Shown: positions 43,795 to 54,114, counted from the stretch's first letter. The stretch is DNA of 64,000 nucleotides from Cronobacter dublinensis subsp. dublinensis LMG 23823 (GCF_001277235.1 NZ_CP012266.1:2170001-2234000), one strand, 5' to 3'. Notes: a model not told the origin generated them from the sequence alone. A program made the numbers and translations.

Positions 43795-44867
43795 TATTTC
43801 TCTCCTCTGCGCAGAAGCCCCGCCACGCCGCGCGGCAGAAACAGGGTAATGACGATAAAAATCAGCCCGAGAAAGAGCTGCCAGTACTCCGGCATCACTA
43901 CGGTGAAGAGGCTTTTCGCGCCGTTCACCAGCAGCGCGCCGAACACCGGGCCGACCAGCGTGCCGCGCCCGCCGAGCGCCACCCAGATGGCCGCCTCAAT
44001 GGAGTTGGTCGGCGACATCTCGCCTGGGTTGATTATCCCGACCTGCGGCACATAGAGCGCGCCCGCCAGCCCGCACATCACCGCCGACAGCGTCCAGACC
44101 AGCAGCTTGAAGCCGCGCGGATCGTAGCCGCAGAACATCAGGCGGCTCTCGGCGTCGCGCACCGCCGTCAGCACCCGGCCAAACTTGCTGCGCGCAAGCC
44201 AGAACCCGACGCCGAGACAGCCCAGCAGCAGCGCGAGTGTGGCGATAAACAGCGCGATGCGCGTGCCGGTGTGGGTCAGTGAAAACCCGAGCAGCGTGGT
44301 GAAGCCGGTAAAACCGTTGTTGCCGCCAAAGCCGGTTTCATTGCGAAAAAAGAGCAGCATGCCCGCGAACGTCAGCGCCTGGGTGATGATGGAGAAATAG
44401 ACGCCTTTGATTTTCGAGCGGAAGGCGAAAAAGCCGAACACCAGCGCCAGCAGCCCCGGCACCAGCACCACTAGCAGCAGCGCCCAGAGAAAATGCGAGG
44501 TGCCCCACCAGTACCACGGCAGCTCGGTCCAGGAGAGGAACGACATAAACGCGGGCAGCCCGTCACCGGCAGCCTGGCGCATCAGATACATGCCCATCGC
44601 GTAGCCGCCGAGCGCAAAGAAAATCCCGTGGCCGAGCGACAACAGCCCGGCGTATCCCCAGACCAGATCGAGCGCCACGGCGACAATGGCGTAGCAGAGC
44701 ATTTTGCCCAACAGCGTGAGCGTCCAGGTCGAGACCGCCAGCGGGTGGCTTGCGGGCAAAAGCGTCAGGAACGGCAGCGCAAACAGCGCCGCCAGCGCGA
44801 GGCCGCCCGCGATAAGGCTCAGGCGCGGCGCTTTCTGGACCAGCGTTAAGGTCACCGGCTGCGTCAT
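43794..44867 (-). CDS. urtC: Urea ABC transporter permease UrtC
   Basis: The 357-residue LivM-type permease has about ten helices and the GLLSLGHGIFFALGGYAMGM motif of the family. ATGA at 44864-44867 overlaps the urtB stop. UrtB and UrtC form the membrane channel. Confidence 0.94.
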   Translation of the reverse strand: MTQPVTLTLVQKAPRLSLIAGGLALAALFALPFLTLLPASHPLAVSTWTLTLLGKMLCYAIVAVALDLVWGYAGLLSLGHGIFFALGGYAMGMYLMRQAAGDGLPAFMSFLSWTELPWYWWGTSHFLWALLLVVLVPGLLALVFGFFAFRSKIKGVYFSIITQALTFAGMLLFFRNETGFGGNNGFTGFTTLLGFSLTHTGTRIALFIATLALLLGCLGVGFWLARSKFGRVLTAVRDAESRLMFCGYDPRGFKLLVWTLSAVMCGLAGALYVPQVGIINPGEMSPTNSIEAAIWVALGGRGTLVGPVFGALLVNGAKSLFTVVMPEYWQLFLGLIFIVITLFLPRGVAGLLRRGEK

Positions 44868-46429
44868 TCCACAGCCCTCCCTTTGAGTGCGAACAGCCCC
44901 TGCGGGCGTTTCTGGATAAACAGGATAACCATCACCAGGATGGCGATTTTGCCGAGCACCGCGCCGACCTGCGGCTCAAGGATTTTATTGAAGATGCCAA
45001 GCCCGAACGCCGCCGCGACGCTGCCTGCCAGCTGGCCGACGCCGCCCAGCACCACCACTAAAAAGGAGTCGATGATGTAGCCCTGGCCGAGCTCCGGGCC
45101 GACATTACCGAGCTGCGACAGCGCGACGCCGCCAAGGCCCGCGATGCCGGAGCCGAGCCCGAAGGCGAGCATATCGACGCGCCCGGTCGGCACGCCGCAG
45201 CAGGCCGCCATCGCGCGGTTCTGGGTGACCGCCCGCACGTTCATGCCGAGGCGCGTTTTGTTGAGTACAAGCCAGGTGAAGAACAGCACCAGCAGCACAA
45301 AACCCATCACTACCAGGCGGTTCCACGGCAGGATCAGGTTCGGCAACACCTGGACGCCGCCGGAAAGCCACGCGGGGTTCGCCACCTCGACGTTCTGCGC
45401 GCCGAACGCCATCCGCACCAGCTGGATGAGCATCAGGCTGATACCCCAGGTGGCGAGCAGCGTCTCCAGCGGCCGCCCGTAGAGATGGCGAATAATAGTG
45501 CGCTCAAGCGCCATGCCTGCGCAGGCTGTCACCAGAAACGCCACCGGCAGCGCCAGCAGCGGATAGAACGCCAGCCACTGCGGGGCCACGGCGGCCAGCG
45601 CGTTCTGCACGCACCAGGTGGCGTAAGCGCCGAGCATCAGCATTTCGCCGTGGGCCATGTTGATAACGCCAAGCAGGCCGTAAGTGATGGCAAGCCCGAG
45701 TGCGGCCAGCAGCAGGATCGAGCCGAGCGACAGCCCCATAAATGCCTGGCCGAGCAGGTCGCCGACCAGCAGCCGATGCCCGATGGCGCGCACGCTTGCA
45801 GAGGCGGCCTCGCGCACGCGGGCGTCCGGCTCGGTGGCGGTTTGGGTGTAAGGCTGCAACCGCGCGCGGGTCTGCGGGTCGCCCGATTCGCCAAGCAGCG
45901 TGACGGCGTTTAAGCGCACTGCGGCGTCGGGGCTGGCGAGCTGGAGGCTCGCGAGCGCGGCGGCGAGCGCCTCGCGCACGTCGTTGTCTTTTTCCGCCGC
46001 CAGGCGCTGCGTCAGTAACGAGAGCATTTGCGGGTCGCCGTCGCGCTGTAGCGCGCGGGCGGCGTCAAGGCGTTCGGTGACGTTGTCACTCACCAGGCGA
46101 TGCGTCGCCAGCGCCGCGGCGGCGAGATTGCGCAGGCGGTTGGTGAGACGCAGCGGTTTCAGCGCGCCCGCAGGCGCGGCGGCGCTACCGAGCGGCGTCA
46201 GGGCGTCGGCGCGCTGCGCGAACGGGTGTTTTTGGGCATCCACCACCAGGTTTTCCTGGTGAAGCGACACCAGGAGTGGGAGACGCGCGGCGTCCGGCGC
46301 TGTCGCCCAGCGTTGCAGCAGTGCGGCCTGATGGCTGCGGTTGGCGGCGGCGAAATCATCGGCGTCGGCGGCGCGGGCCAGCCACGGCAGCAGCAAGGCG
46401 CTTACCATCAGCCAGCGGAATATTGTCAT
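44864..46429 (-). CDS. urtB: Urea ABC transporter permease UrtB
   Basis: From ATG 46429, with AAGGAG upstream, the protein is 521 residues. It has a signal sequence (LMVSALLLPWLARA), a periplasmic helical-repeat domain (about 25-235) that is characteristic of UrtB and absent from LivH, and a LivH-like permease domain with INMAHGEMLMLGAYAT. Open frame upstream to 46540 is not supported by a ribosome site. Confidence 0.93.
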   Translation of the reverse strand: MTIFRWLMVSALLLPWLARAADADDFAAANRSHQAALLQRWATAPDAARLPLLVSLHQENLVVDAQKHPFAQRADALTPLGSAAAPAGALKPLRLTNRLRNLAAAALATHRLVSDNVTERLDAARALQRDGDPQMLSLLTQRLAAEKDNDVREALAAALASLQLASPDAAVRLNAVTLLGESGDPQTRARLQPYTQTATEPDARVREAASASVRAIGHRLLVGDLLGQAFMGLSLGSILLLAALGLAITYGLLGVINMAHGEMLMLGAYATWCVQNALAAVAPQWLAFYPLLALPVAFLVTACAGMALERTIIRHLYGRPLETLLATWGISLMLIQLVRMAFGAQNVEVANPAWLSGGVQVLPNLILPWNRLVVMGFVLLVLFFTWLVLNKTRLGMNVRAVTQNRAMAACCGVPTGRVDMLAFGLGSGIAGLGGVALSQLGNVGPELGQGYIIDSFLVVVLGGVGQLAGSVAAAFGLGIFNKILEPQVGAVLGKIAILVMVILFIQKRPQGLFALKGRAVE

Positions 46430-46546
46430 GGTTATCTCCTTTGAAACCGTTGAGGCCTCTGGGGCACAGGTGTCGGCGGCCCTGGGTGGCACAGATGGCA
46501 GGTAAGCGAGGCGCACCCGCACCCCGGCGCGCCCCGCCAACGCCCC

Positions 46547-47818
46547 TTAATTGCTGGCGGTTTTCACCGGCGCATCAGGTTTTTTGTCGTTACCGGCGAT
46601 ATACGGGCTCCACGGCTGCGCACGGACAGGCGCTTCGGTCTGCCACACCACGTTGAACTGCCCGTTGCCTTCGATCTCGCCGATCATGACCGGTTTGTGC
46701 AGATGGTGATTGGTGTTATCCATCGTCAGCGTAAAGCCGGACGGCGCTTTAAAAGATTGCCCCGCCATCGCCGCACGTACCTTGTCGACATCCGTCGTGC
46801 CGGCTTTCTCAACCGCCTGCGCCCACATATGGATGCCCACATACGTCGCTTCCATCGGATCGTTGGTCACCACCGTGTCGGCGTTCGGCAGCTTGTGGGC
46901 TTTGGCATACGCGCGGTAATCGGCGACAAATTTCTGGTTCTCAGGGTTATCCACCGACTCGAAGTAGTTCCACGCCGCCAGGTTACCCACCAGCGGTTTG
47001 GCGTCGATACCGCGCAGCTCCTCTTCGCCCACCGAGAACGCCACCACCGGCACGTCGGTCGCCTTCAGGCCCTGGTTGGCGAGCTCTTTATAAAACGGCA
47101 CGTTGGAATCGCCGTTGATGGTGGACACCACGGCCGTTTTACCGCCCGCCGAGAATTTTTTGATATTGGCGACGATGGTCTGGTAATCGCTGTAGCCGAA
47201 CGGCGTGTAGACCTCTTCGATGTCTTTATCCTGAACGCCTTTTGAATGCAGGAAGGCGCGCAAAATCTTGTTGGTGGTGCGCGGGTAGACATAATCGGTG
47301 CCGAGCAGGAAGAAGCGCTTCGCGCTGCCGCCGTCCTCGCTCATCAAGTATTCCACCGCCGGGATCGCCTGCTGGTTCGGCGCCGCGCCGGTGTAGAAGA
47401 CGTTCGGTGACATCTCTTCGCCCTCATACTGCACCGGATAGAACAGCAGGCCGTTGAGCTCCTCAAACACCGGCAGCACCGACTTGCGGGACACCGACGT
47501 CCAGCAGCCAAAGACCACCGACACCTTATCCTGGCTTAACAGCTGACGGGCTTTCTCGGCGAACAGCGGCCAGTTGGAGGCCGGGTCCACCACTACCGGT
47601 TCGAGTTTTTTACCGAGCACCCCGCCTTTGGCGTTGATCTCATCGATGGTCATCAGCGCCACGTCTTTGAGCGGCGTTTCGGAAATGGCCATCGTGCCGG
47701 AGAGCGAGTGCATGATGCCCACTTTGATGGTGTCGGCGGCCTGGGCGCTGAAGGCGAACCCCATGCTGATGACCGAGGCGGAAAGGGCGAAAGCTTTTAA
47801 CAAGGTACGACGATGCAT
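46547..47818 (-). CDS. urtA: Urea-binding periplasmic protein UrtA
   Basis: The 423-residue substrate-binding protein has a signal peptide starting MHRRTLLKAFAL (twin-Arg-like) cleaved near FSAQA, then the UrtA core (VGIMHSLSGTMAISETPLKD, VFGCWTSVSRKSVLPVFE). The GCWTS segment contacts urea or short amides in the family. I choose ATG 47818, eight bases after AGGAG. A 117-base gap follows before urtB. Confidence 0.94.
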   Translation of the reverse strand: MHRRTLLKAFALSASVISMGFAFSAQAADTIKVGIMHSLSGTMAISETPLKDVALMTIDEINAKGGVLGKKLEPVVVDPASNWPLFAEKARQLLSQDKVSVVFGCWTSVSRKSVLPVFEELNGLLFYPVQYEGEEMSPNVFYTGAAPNQQAIPAVEYLMSEDGGSAKRFFLLGTDYVYPRTTNKILRAFLHSKGVQDKDIEEVYTPFGYSDYQTIVANIKKFSAGGKTAVVSTINGDSNVPFYKELANQGLKATDVPVVAFSVGEEELRGIDAKPLVGNLAAWNYFESVDNPENQKFVADYRAYAKAHKLPNADTVVTNDPMEATYVGIHMWAQAVEKAGTTDVDKVRAAMAGQSFKAPSGFTLTMDNTNHHLHKPVMIGEIEGNGQFNVVWQTEAPVRAQPWSPYIAGNDKKPDAPVKTASN

Positions 47819-47854
47819 AGACTTCACTCCTGGTAGTAAGGGCTGTGTGTATGG

Positions 47855-48556
47855 TTAATCTCGCGTCTTCCGCCCCGCCTGATGCAGGGCGTGAAGCGTT
47901 ATCTTGCGAACCTCTTTCTGGCTTTGAGCAATATGGTCGTGCAGTCGGGTCCGGGCCTCCTGTGCGTTGCGTTCAAGGACCGCGAGCAGGATCTGGCCGT
48001 GCTCGGCGTACGTGGCGCTGATGCGCGCCGCCTGGGTGAAATCCATCCGGCGCACAATGCGAATTTTTTCGGTGACCTCAAGGTGCACGCGCGCCATCTC
48101 CGGGTTGCCCACCGCCCCCACAAGCGTCATATGAAACGCCTCGTCATAGGGCGCGACGTCGCAGCCTTCGGCAAGCGGCGGCGCTTCTATCCAGAATTCG
48201 CGCAGCTGGACCAGCGGCAGCGGCGTGACTCGCGCCGGGAGCGCGCAGAGCCGCGTTACGGCCTCGGTTTCCAGCACGACGCGCAGGTCATAGAGCGCCT
48301 CGAGGTGATCGAAATCGATGGGCCGCACCTGCCAGCCGCTGCGCGGCTGCACGTCGAGATAGCCCTCCTGCGCGAGCCGCTGCAGCGCCTGACGCACCGG
48401 CGTACGGCTCGCCCCCATGCGCGCCGCGATGTCGTTTTCGCTAAAGCGATCGCCTGGCAGCAGGAGGAAATCGAAAATCTCCTGTTTAAGCAGCCGGTAG
48501 ATGCGCTCCCCCTGCGCCTCCGGGTGCGCCGCGCGTTGTCTGGCCGTTAATGGCAT
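47855..48556 (-). CDS. GntR-family (FCD) regulator of the urea operon
   Basis: The 233-residue protein has an N-terminal winged HTH (FSENDIAARMGASRTPVRQALQRLAQEGYL) and a C-terminal FCD effector domain with the conserved metal-ligand pattern (D-AFHMTLVGAVGN, H-QILLAVLERN). ATG 48556 has AAGGAG upstream. It sits between uca and urtA inside the operon, so it is probably autoregulated. FCD regulators bind TNGTNNACNA palindromes; the site at 54099-54114 fits. Confidence 0.88.
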   Translation of the reverse strand: MPLTARQRAAHPEAQGERIYRLLKQEIFDFLLLPGDRFSENDIAARMGASRTPVRQALQRLAQEGYLDVQPRSGWQVRPIDFDHLEALYDLRVVLETEAVTRLCALPARVTPLPLVQLREFWIEAPPLAEGCDVAPYDEAFHMTLVGAVGNPEMARVHLEVTEKIRIVRRMDFTQAARISATYAEHGQILLAVLERNAQEARTRLHDHIAQSQKEVRKITLHALHQAGRKTRD

Positions 48557-48650
48557 ATCTTCTCCTTTTGTGTGCCCTGCGCCCTGCGCCCTGCGGCTGG
48601 CGGGTGCGCTGACCGTCGGCGGCGCAATCTGACAAGCAAGCCAGGTCAGA

Positions 48651-51600
48651 TCACCCCAGCCACAGAAGGGCATCGCCGGGCGCCACAGGCCGCCCCTGCT
48701 GGCAGCGGATCTTCGACACCACGCCGTCGACCGGCGCGTGTACCATCAGTTCCATCTTCATCGCCTCCACCACGACCAGCGGCTCGCCCTGCTTCACCCG
48801 CTGGCCCGGCTCCACAAGGATTTTCCAGACGTTGCCGTTAAGATCGGCGCTCACCAGCCGCCCTGCGGTGTCCGTCTCTTCTTCGGGCTCCACCGCAAGC
48901 GCGTCGCTCTCAGTGGTCTGCGTCTGCCAGTGGGCTACTTCGGCGCTGAAGGCCGCCTGCTGCCGCTCGCGAAACGCGGCGATATCCGGCGCGTTCGCGT
49001 CAAGAAATGCCTGATAGGCCGCGAAATCGAACTCGGTCTCTTCGATGCGCACCTGCGCGCGCCCTTCGCGGAAGGCGTCGCGCAAATCGTTCAGCTCCGC
49101 CTCGCTCACCGGGTAAAACCGCACCTGGTCGAAGAATTTCAGCAGCCACGGCTCGTCGCCGAACTGCGGGTTTTTGAGGAATTTGTTCCAGATAGGCAGC
49201 GTGCGCCCCACCAGCTGATAGCCGCCTGGCGAATCCATGCCGTAAATGCACATATACATGCCGCCAATGCCGACGGTGCCCTCGGCAGTCCAGGTGCGCG
49301 CCGGGTTATATTTGCTGCTCAGCAGGCGGTGGCGCGGGTCTACCGGCACCGCGCACGGCGCGCCGAGATAAACATCCCCGAGGCCGAGGATCAGATAGCT
49401 GGCGTCAAAGACGATGTTTTTCACTTCGTCGCGGTGCGAAAGCCCGTTGGCGCGACAGATAAAATCGACATTGTTCGGCAGCCACGGCGCCTCTTTGCGC
49501 ACCGTTTGCTGGTAACGCTCCACCGCTCCTAAGGTCGCGCTGTCTTCAAAGGCCATCGGCAGCCAGACGATGCGCGACGGGATTTTCAGCGATTGAACGT
49601 CGCCGAGCTGTTTCTCAAGGCTCATCAGCAGCGTTAACAGCGGGCGCTGCCCCAGACGCTGGCTGTCATAGCGCACCTGCAACGAACGCACGCCTGGCGA
49701 CAACTCTTCAACGCCCGCGACGCCGCTGGCGCGGATAGCTTTCATCAGCAGATGCACCCGCAGGCGCAGCGCCAGATCCATCACGTTATCGCCATACTCG
49801 ATGAGAATGTAACTGTCGCCCGCCTGCCGCCACACCACCGCAGGCAGCCCGTTGTGCGCGGGCACCTCAGCGAGGATCGCGGCACTCGACGTGCTGCCCG
49901 GCAGCATCGACGGCGTCTCGTCCGGGCGCGCGCTCACCGCGCGCAGGTGGTTGCACGCCACTTCCTGCGCCAGCTCCAGCGACTGCGCGTGTTCAATGCT
50001 TATCGGGTGAAAGCGGATGCGATCGCCCGGCTTCACCTGGCCCACTTTCCACAGCTCCGCGCGGGCGATGGTGACCGGGCAGACAAAGCCGCCGAGGCTC
50101 GGGCCGTCGCGCGTGAGGATCACCGGGAAATCGCCGGTAAAGTTAATCGCTCCGATAGCGTATTCGCAGTCATGTACGTTGGACGGATGCAGTCCCGCCT
50201 CGCCGCCATCGGCGCGGCTCCATTCGGGTTTCGGGCCGACCAGCCGCACGCCGAGCCGGTTGGAGTTGTAATGCACCTGCCACTCGGCGGCGAAGAACGT
50301 ATCCATCGAGGCGGGCGTAAAGAAATCGGGCGCGCCGTGCGGTCCGTAGAGCACGCCGATATCCCAAACGTCGCCGTAGCGCGGGATCAGCCCCGGCTCC
50401 GGCGTCTGGGGCGGCGCGATGGGCGCAGGCGTCGTGCAGGCGGCGAGCGCCGGGCGGGAGATGGCCAGCACGTCGCCGGGGCGCAATGTGCGTCCGGCAT
50501 GGCCGCCGAACTGCCCGAGCGCGAAGGTGGAACGGCTGCCGAGATACAGCGGCACGTCGAACCCGTTGCGCACCGCCAGATAGCCGCGACAGCCGGTGCG
50601 CGCGCGGCCTAACTTCAGCGTTTGTCCGGCGCGGGCGGTCACCGGCTGCCAGCAGGCGACCGGCTCGCCATCAAGCTCGGCGTCGCAGTCCGCGCCGGTG
50701 AGCGCAAACACGGCCTCGCTGTGAAAGCGCAGCGTCGGCCCCTGGAGCGTAAATTCCAGTCCGGCGGCCTCCGGCGCGTTGCCGACGATCCGGTTCGCCA
50801 GCCGGAAGGCATAGTCATCCATCGGCCCGGACGGCGGCACGCCGATATCCCAGTAGCCAAGACGACCCGGATGATCCTGCACGCTGCTCCAGGTGCCCGG
50901 CTCCACGACCTCAATGGCATGCGCCTGGTATTTCACCTCATCCAGCAGGCGCGTCCACATGGTCGCGTCTTCAAACGCCTCCAGCCGGATAATCTGGCGC
51001 AGGTAATCCAGGTTGGTGGCGATACCGTGCAGACGCGTGGCGTCCAGGGCCTTACGCAGTTTCGCCAGCGCCTGCGGACGGTCATCACCGTGGACAATGA
51101 TCTTGGCGATCATCGGATCGTAAAACGCGCTCACATGCGTGCCGGTGCTGACCCAGCCGTCCACCCGTACGTTGTCGGGGAACGCGACGTCGGTAAGCTG
51201 CCCCGGCGACGGCTGAAAGTTTTTCAGCGGATCTTCCGCATACAGACGTACCTCGATGGCCGCGCCCTGCGGCGCCTGCGCCAGCCGCGCCCAGTCCAGC
51301 GGCTCGCCCGCGGCGACCTTGATCATGCATTCGATAAGATCAAGCCCGGTTACCGCTTCGGTCACCGGATGCTCCACCTGCAAGCGGGTGTTGACCTCCA
51401 GGAACCAGAAGCTGTCGCTGTCGGCGTCATAAATAAACTCCACCGTGCCTGCGCTGCGGTAGTTGACCGATTCGCCAAGCGCGACGGCGGCGGCGTGCAG
51501 CGCCTCGCGCGTCGCCTGCGGCAGCCCCGGCGCGGGGGTTTCTTCCACCACTTTCTGGTTGCGGCGTTGCAGTGAGCAGTCGCGCTCGCCGAGCGCCGCT

Positions 51601-52259
51601 ACGCGTCCCTGCCCGTCGCCCATGATTTGCACTTCGAGGTGGCGGGCGCGGCTGACGAATTTCTCGATAAACACGCCGTCATCGCTGAAGAACTGCTGGC
51701 CCTGACGCTTCACGCTCTCCCAGGCGTCGGCAAGTGCGGCGGCATCTTCGCAGCGCGTGAGCCCAATCCCGCCGCCGCCTGCGGTGGTTTTCAGCATGAC
51801 GGGGTAGCCAATCTCACGTGCCGCCTGCTGGGCCTCCTCCGGCGAGCGCAGAAGCCCGGTGCCTGGCGTCATCGGCACGCCCGCCTCAGCGGCAAGCGTT
51901 CGGGCGCGGTGTTTGAGCCCGAAATCGGCAATCTGCTGCGCGGTCGGCCCGATAAACACAATGCCCGCGGCCTCGCAGGCCGCCGCGAACTCCGCGCGCT
52001 CCGACAAAAAGCCGTAGCCGGGGAAAATGGCCTGCGCCCCGCTCGCTTTCGCGGCCGCGATGATTTTATCGACGTTAAGATAACTGTCGCGCGCCGCCTC
52101 GCCGCCGAGCGCGATGGCGATATCGGCGTCACGCACGTGCTGCGCGTTACTGTCCGGGTCGGCATAGACCGCGACGCTGGCAATGCCCATTTTCTTCAGG
52201 GTACGGATGGCGCGGCAGGCGATTTCGCCACGGTTGGCGATAAGCACTTTGCTGAACAT
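48651..52259 (-). CDS. uca: Urea carboxylase, biotin-dependent
   Basis: The 1202-residue enzyme carboxylates urea to allophanate with ATP and bicarbonate. Domains: biotin carboxylase (1-445; VLIANRGEIACRAIRTLKK, ATP-grasp KTTAGGGGIGLTRC), carboxyltransferase halves of the KipA/KipI type (about 460-1090) and a biotinyl domain with Lys1168 in VEAMKMELM. Guanidine carboxylases share this architecture; here no UAAP/DUF1989 genes or guanidine riboswitch accompany it, and a Urt transporter does, favouring urea. It follows atzF by 12 bases. Confidence 0.94.
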   Translation of the reverse strand: MFSKVLIANRGEIACRAIRTLKKMGIASVAVYADPDSNAQHVRDADIAIALGGEAARDSYLNVDKIIAAAKASGAQAIFPGYGFLSERAEFAAACEAAGIVFIGPTAQQIADFGLKHRARTLAAEAGVPMTPGTGLLRSPEEAQQAAREIGYPVMLKTTAGGGGIGLTRCEDAAALADAWESVKRQGQQFFSDDGVFIEKFVSRARHLEVQIMGDGQGRVAALGERDCSLQRRNQKVVEETPAPGLPQATREALHAAAVALGESVNYRSAGTVEFIYDADSDSFWFLEVNTRLQVEHPVTEAVTGLDLIECMIKVAAGEPLDWARLAQAPQGAAIEVRLYAEDPLKNFQPSPGQLTDVAFPDNVRVDGWVSTGTHVSAFYDPMIAKIIVHGDDRPQALAKLRKALDATRLHGIATNLDYLRQIIRLEAFEDATMWTRLLDEVKYQAHAIEVVEPGTWSSVQDHPGRLGYWDIGVPPSGPMDDYAFRLANRIVGNAPEAAGLEFTLQGPTLRFHSEAVFALTGADCDAELDGEPVACWQPVTARAGQTLKLGRARTGCRGYLAVRNGFDVPLYLGSRSTFALGQFGGHAGRTLRPGDVLAISRPALAACTTPAPIAPPQTPEPGLIPRYGDVWDIGVLYGPHGAPDFFTPASMDTFFAAEWQVHYNSNRLGVRLVGPKPEWSRADGGEAGLHPSNVHDCEYAIGAINFTGDFPVILTRDGPSLGGFVCPVTIARAELWKVGQVKPGDRIRFHPISIEHAQSLELAQEVACNHLRAVSARPDETPSMLPGSTSSAAILAEVPAHNGLPAVVWRQAGDSYILIEYGDNVMDLALRLRVHLLMKAIRASGVAGVEELSPGVRSLQVRYDSQRLGQRPLLTLLMSLEKQLGDVQSLKIPSRIVWLPMAFEDSATLGAVERYQQTVRKEAPWLPNNVDFICRANGLSHRDEVKNIVFDASYLILGLGDVYLGAPCAVPVDPRHRLLSSKYNPARTWTAEGTVGIGGMYMCIYGMDSPGGYQLVGRTLPIWNKFLKNPQFGDEPWLLKFFDQVRFYPVSEAELNDLRDAFREGRAQVRIEETEFDFAAYQAFLDANAPDIAAFRERQQAAFSAEVAHWQTQTTESDALAVEPEEETDTAGRLVSADLNGNVWKILVEPGQRVKQGEPLVVVEAMKMELMVHAPVDGVVSKIRCQQGRPVAPGDALLWLG

Positions 52260-52271
52260 GGTCGGGTCTCC

Positions 52272-54095
52272 TCAGGCGCTCTGGTGGCGGGCAAGCCAGG
52301 CTTTCCAGCCGCCCCATTCGGTGATGTCGGTGGCGCGCTCCAGCGCCTGCGGCTCGCAGATAAAGCCTTTCACGGCGCGACCATCGGCGAGCGTGAGCGT
52401 GCCGATGCCGAGCGGTGACGGGATCTCCGCGACAAACTCGCCAAAACGCGCGAGCGGGATGTCCCACAGCTCCACCGCGATGGGCTGTCCGGCCGCGCCG
52501 CGCGCCAGCCCTGGCTTCGGCGGCGTGGTGTTCGCGAGCGCATAGAGGCGGTAATCCGCCGCCGTGGTGGTCTCTTCGATAAACACGGCATCGCGGGTGG
52601 TGAGCTGGTGGTTGAGCGGCATACCGCGCAGGTGCGCGCCGACCACGGCGAGGCGCACATGGTGTGGCGAGGACGGCAGCGGGCCCGCGGCAGGCAGCGC
52701 TTTATGGGTGGCGCCGAGCGGCAGCGGGACCGCCTGCTGCCAGAGCGCGCCAAAGTGCGCCAGCGCGGCGTCGTGCCAGGCGGGCGCGATAAGCGTAATT
52801 CCCGCCGGCAGGCCATCGGCGCGGAAATCTCCCGGCAGCGCCAGCGCGCAGAGATCCGCCAGGTTGGTGAAGTTGGTGTAGTAGCCGAAATGCGAGTTGT
52901 AGCGCACCGGCTCGACGTTCATCTCTTCCAGCGTGTGAATGGTGGGCGACGTCGGGACGACCAGCGCGTCGACCTGCTCCAGCGCCTGCGCGATGCGCCG
53001 CGTGAGCGCCGCGCGGGTATATTCCGCCTGCCAGGCGTCGCAGGCGCTGTACTTCAGGCCACCTTCGACGATGCCGCGCACCGTCGGATCCATGACCTCC
53101 GGCGGCTGGTTGAGCATCTCGCCCACCGCGACGGTGCGCTCCGCCACCCAGGCCCCCTGATAGAGCTGTTCAGCAAGCTGGCGAAACGGCGTGAAATCGA
53201 CCGGCACCAGCGTCGCGCCCAGCGCTTCAAGCCGGGCGAGGCTCTGGCGGAAGGCCGCTTCGCTGTGGCGATCGCCGTAGAATTCGGGCTGGTCTGGCAC
53301 CGCGAAGCGCGGTTTTGCGGGCAGCCGCGCGGGCGCGGTGCGCGGGTTATGCCGTGAATAGGCGTCACTGGCGTCATAACCGCCCGCGATGGTCGCCACC
53401 TGGAAAGCATCCGTGGTGCTGAGCGCGAACACCGAGACGCAGTCGTTAAGCCTGCAGGCAGGCACCACGCCGCGATTTGAAAGCCAGCCTTTGGTGGGTT
53501 TGAGGCCGACGATATTGTTAAACCCGGCCGGGACGCGGCCCGAGCCTGCGGTGTCGGTGCCGAGCGCAAAGGCGACCTGCCCGCGTGCGACCACCGAGGC
53601 GGAGCCCGCGCTGGAGCCGCCGCTGACATAGGCCGGGTTAAAGGTGTTCGGCACCGCGCCATACGGCGAGCGTGTGCCGACAAGCCCGGTGGCGAACTGA
53701 TCGAGATTGGTTTTACCCAGCACGATGGCACCGGCGGCTTTGAGTTTCGCGACCACGGCGGCGTCGTCCTGCGGGGTATACGCGAACGCCGGGCACGCCG
53801 CCGTCGTGGGCAGCCCCGCGACGTCGATATTGTCTTTCACCGCGAACGGCACGCCGAAGAGCGGGAAATCCGCGAGGGTTTTCCCCTGCGCCAGCGCGGC
53901 CAGCAGCACTGCAATTTGTTCCTCAATATGTGCCGCGCTGGCGCGGGTTATCCACGCCGGATCGCTATTTTCAGCAGCGCTAAAAGCCGCTGAATATATT
54001 TCGCGAATGCGCTGCGGGCCGTCCTGATATTCCCTTTGCCACTCTGCAAGCGTCAGCGGCGTAAACAGCAGTGAATTCTGTGACATAACTGGCAT
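52272..54095 (-). CDS. atzF: Allophanate hydrolase
   Basis: The 607-residue enzyme splits allophanate to ammonia and carbon dioxide. The amidase-signature domain (about 70-450) has Lys87 (VKDNIDVAGLPT), the cis-Ser pair in SGGSSAGSA (161-162) and nucleophile Ser185 in GTDTAGSGRVPA. The C-terminal domain (about 470-607) is the allophanate-specific one. First gene of the operon, starting at ATG 54095 or 54086. The operator and promoter lie immediately upstream. Confidence 0.94.
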   Translation of the reverse strand: MPVMSQNSLLFTPLTLAEWQREYQDGPQRIREIYSAAFSAAENSDPAWITRASAAHIEEQIAVLLAALAQGKTLADFPLFGVPFAVKDNIDVAGLPTTAACPAFAYTPQDDAAVVAKLKAAGAIVLGKTNLDQFATGLVGTRSPYGAVPNTFNPAYVSGGSSAGSASVVARGQVAFALGTDTAGSGRVPAGFNNIVGLKPTKGWLSNRGVVPACRLNDCVSVFALSTTDAFQVATIAGGYDASDAYSRHNPRTAPARLPAKPRFAVPDQPEFYGDRHSEAAFRQSLARLEALGATLVPVDFTPFRQLAEQLYQGAWVAERTVAVGEMLNQPPEVMDPTVRGIVEGGLKYSACDAWQAEYTRAALTRRIAQALEQVDALVVPTSPTIHTLEEMNVEPVRYNSHFGYYTNFTNLADLCALALPGDFRADGLPAGITLIAPAWHDAALAHFGALWQQAVPLPLGATHKALPAAGPLPSSPHHVRLAVVGAHLRGMPLNHQLTTRDAVFIEETTTAADYRLYALANTTPPKPGLARGAAGQPIAVELWDIPLARFGEFVAEIPSPLGIGTLTLADGRAVKGFICEPQALERATDITEWGGWKAWLARHQSA

Positions 54096-54098
54096 CCC

Positions 54099-54114
54099 AT
54101 CTGGTATACAAGAT
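54099..54114 (-). promoter_or_regulatory. Operator-like palindrome at the urea operon start
   Basis: ATCTTGTATACCAGAT (minus strand) is a 16-base palindrome with one mismatched pair, centred on GTATAC. It lies four bases before the atzF ATG, matches the TTGTATAC-type sites of FCD GntR regulators and fits the regulator encoded in the operon. Confidence 0.65.

Noticed and set aside
46430..46540. N-terminal extension of UrtB
   Set aside because: The frame is open, but the signal peptide begins at 46429 behind AAGGAG and the extension is unlike a signal sequence.
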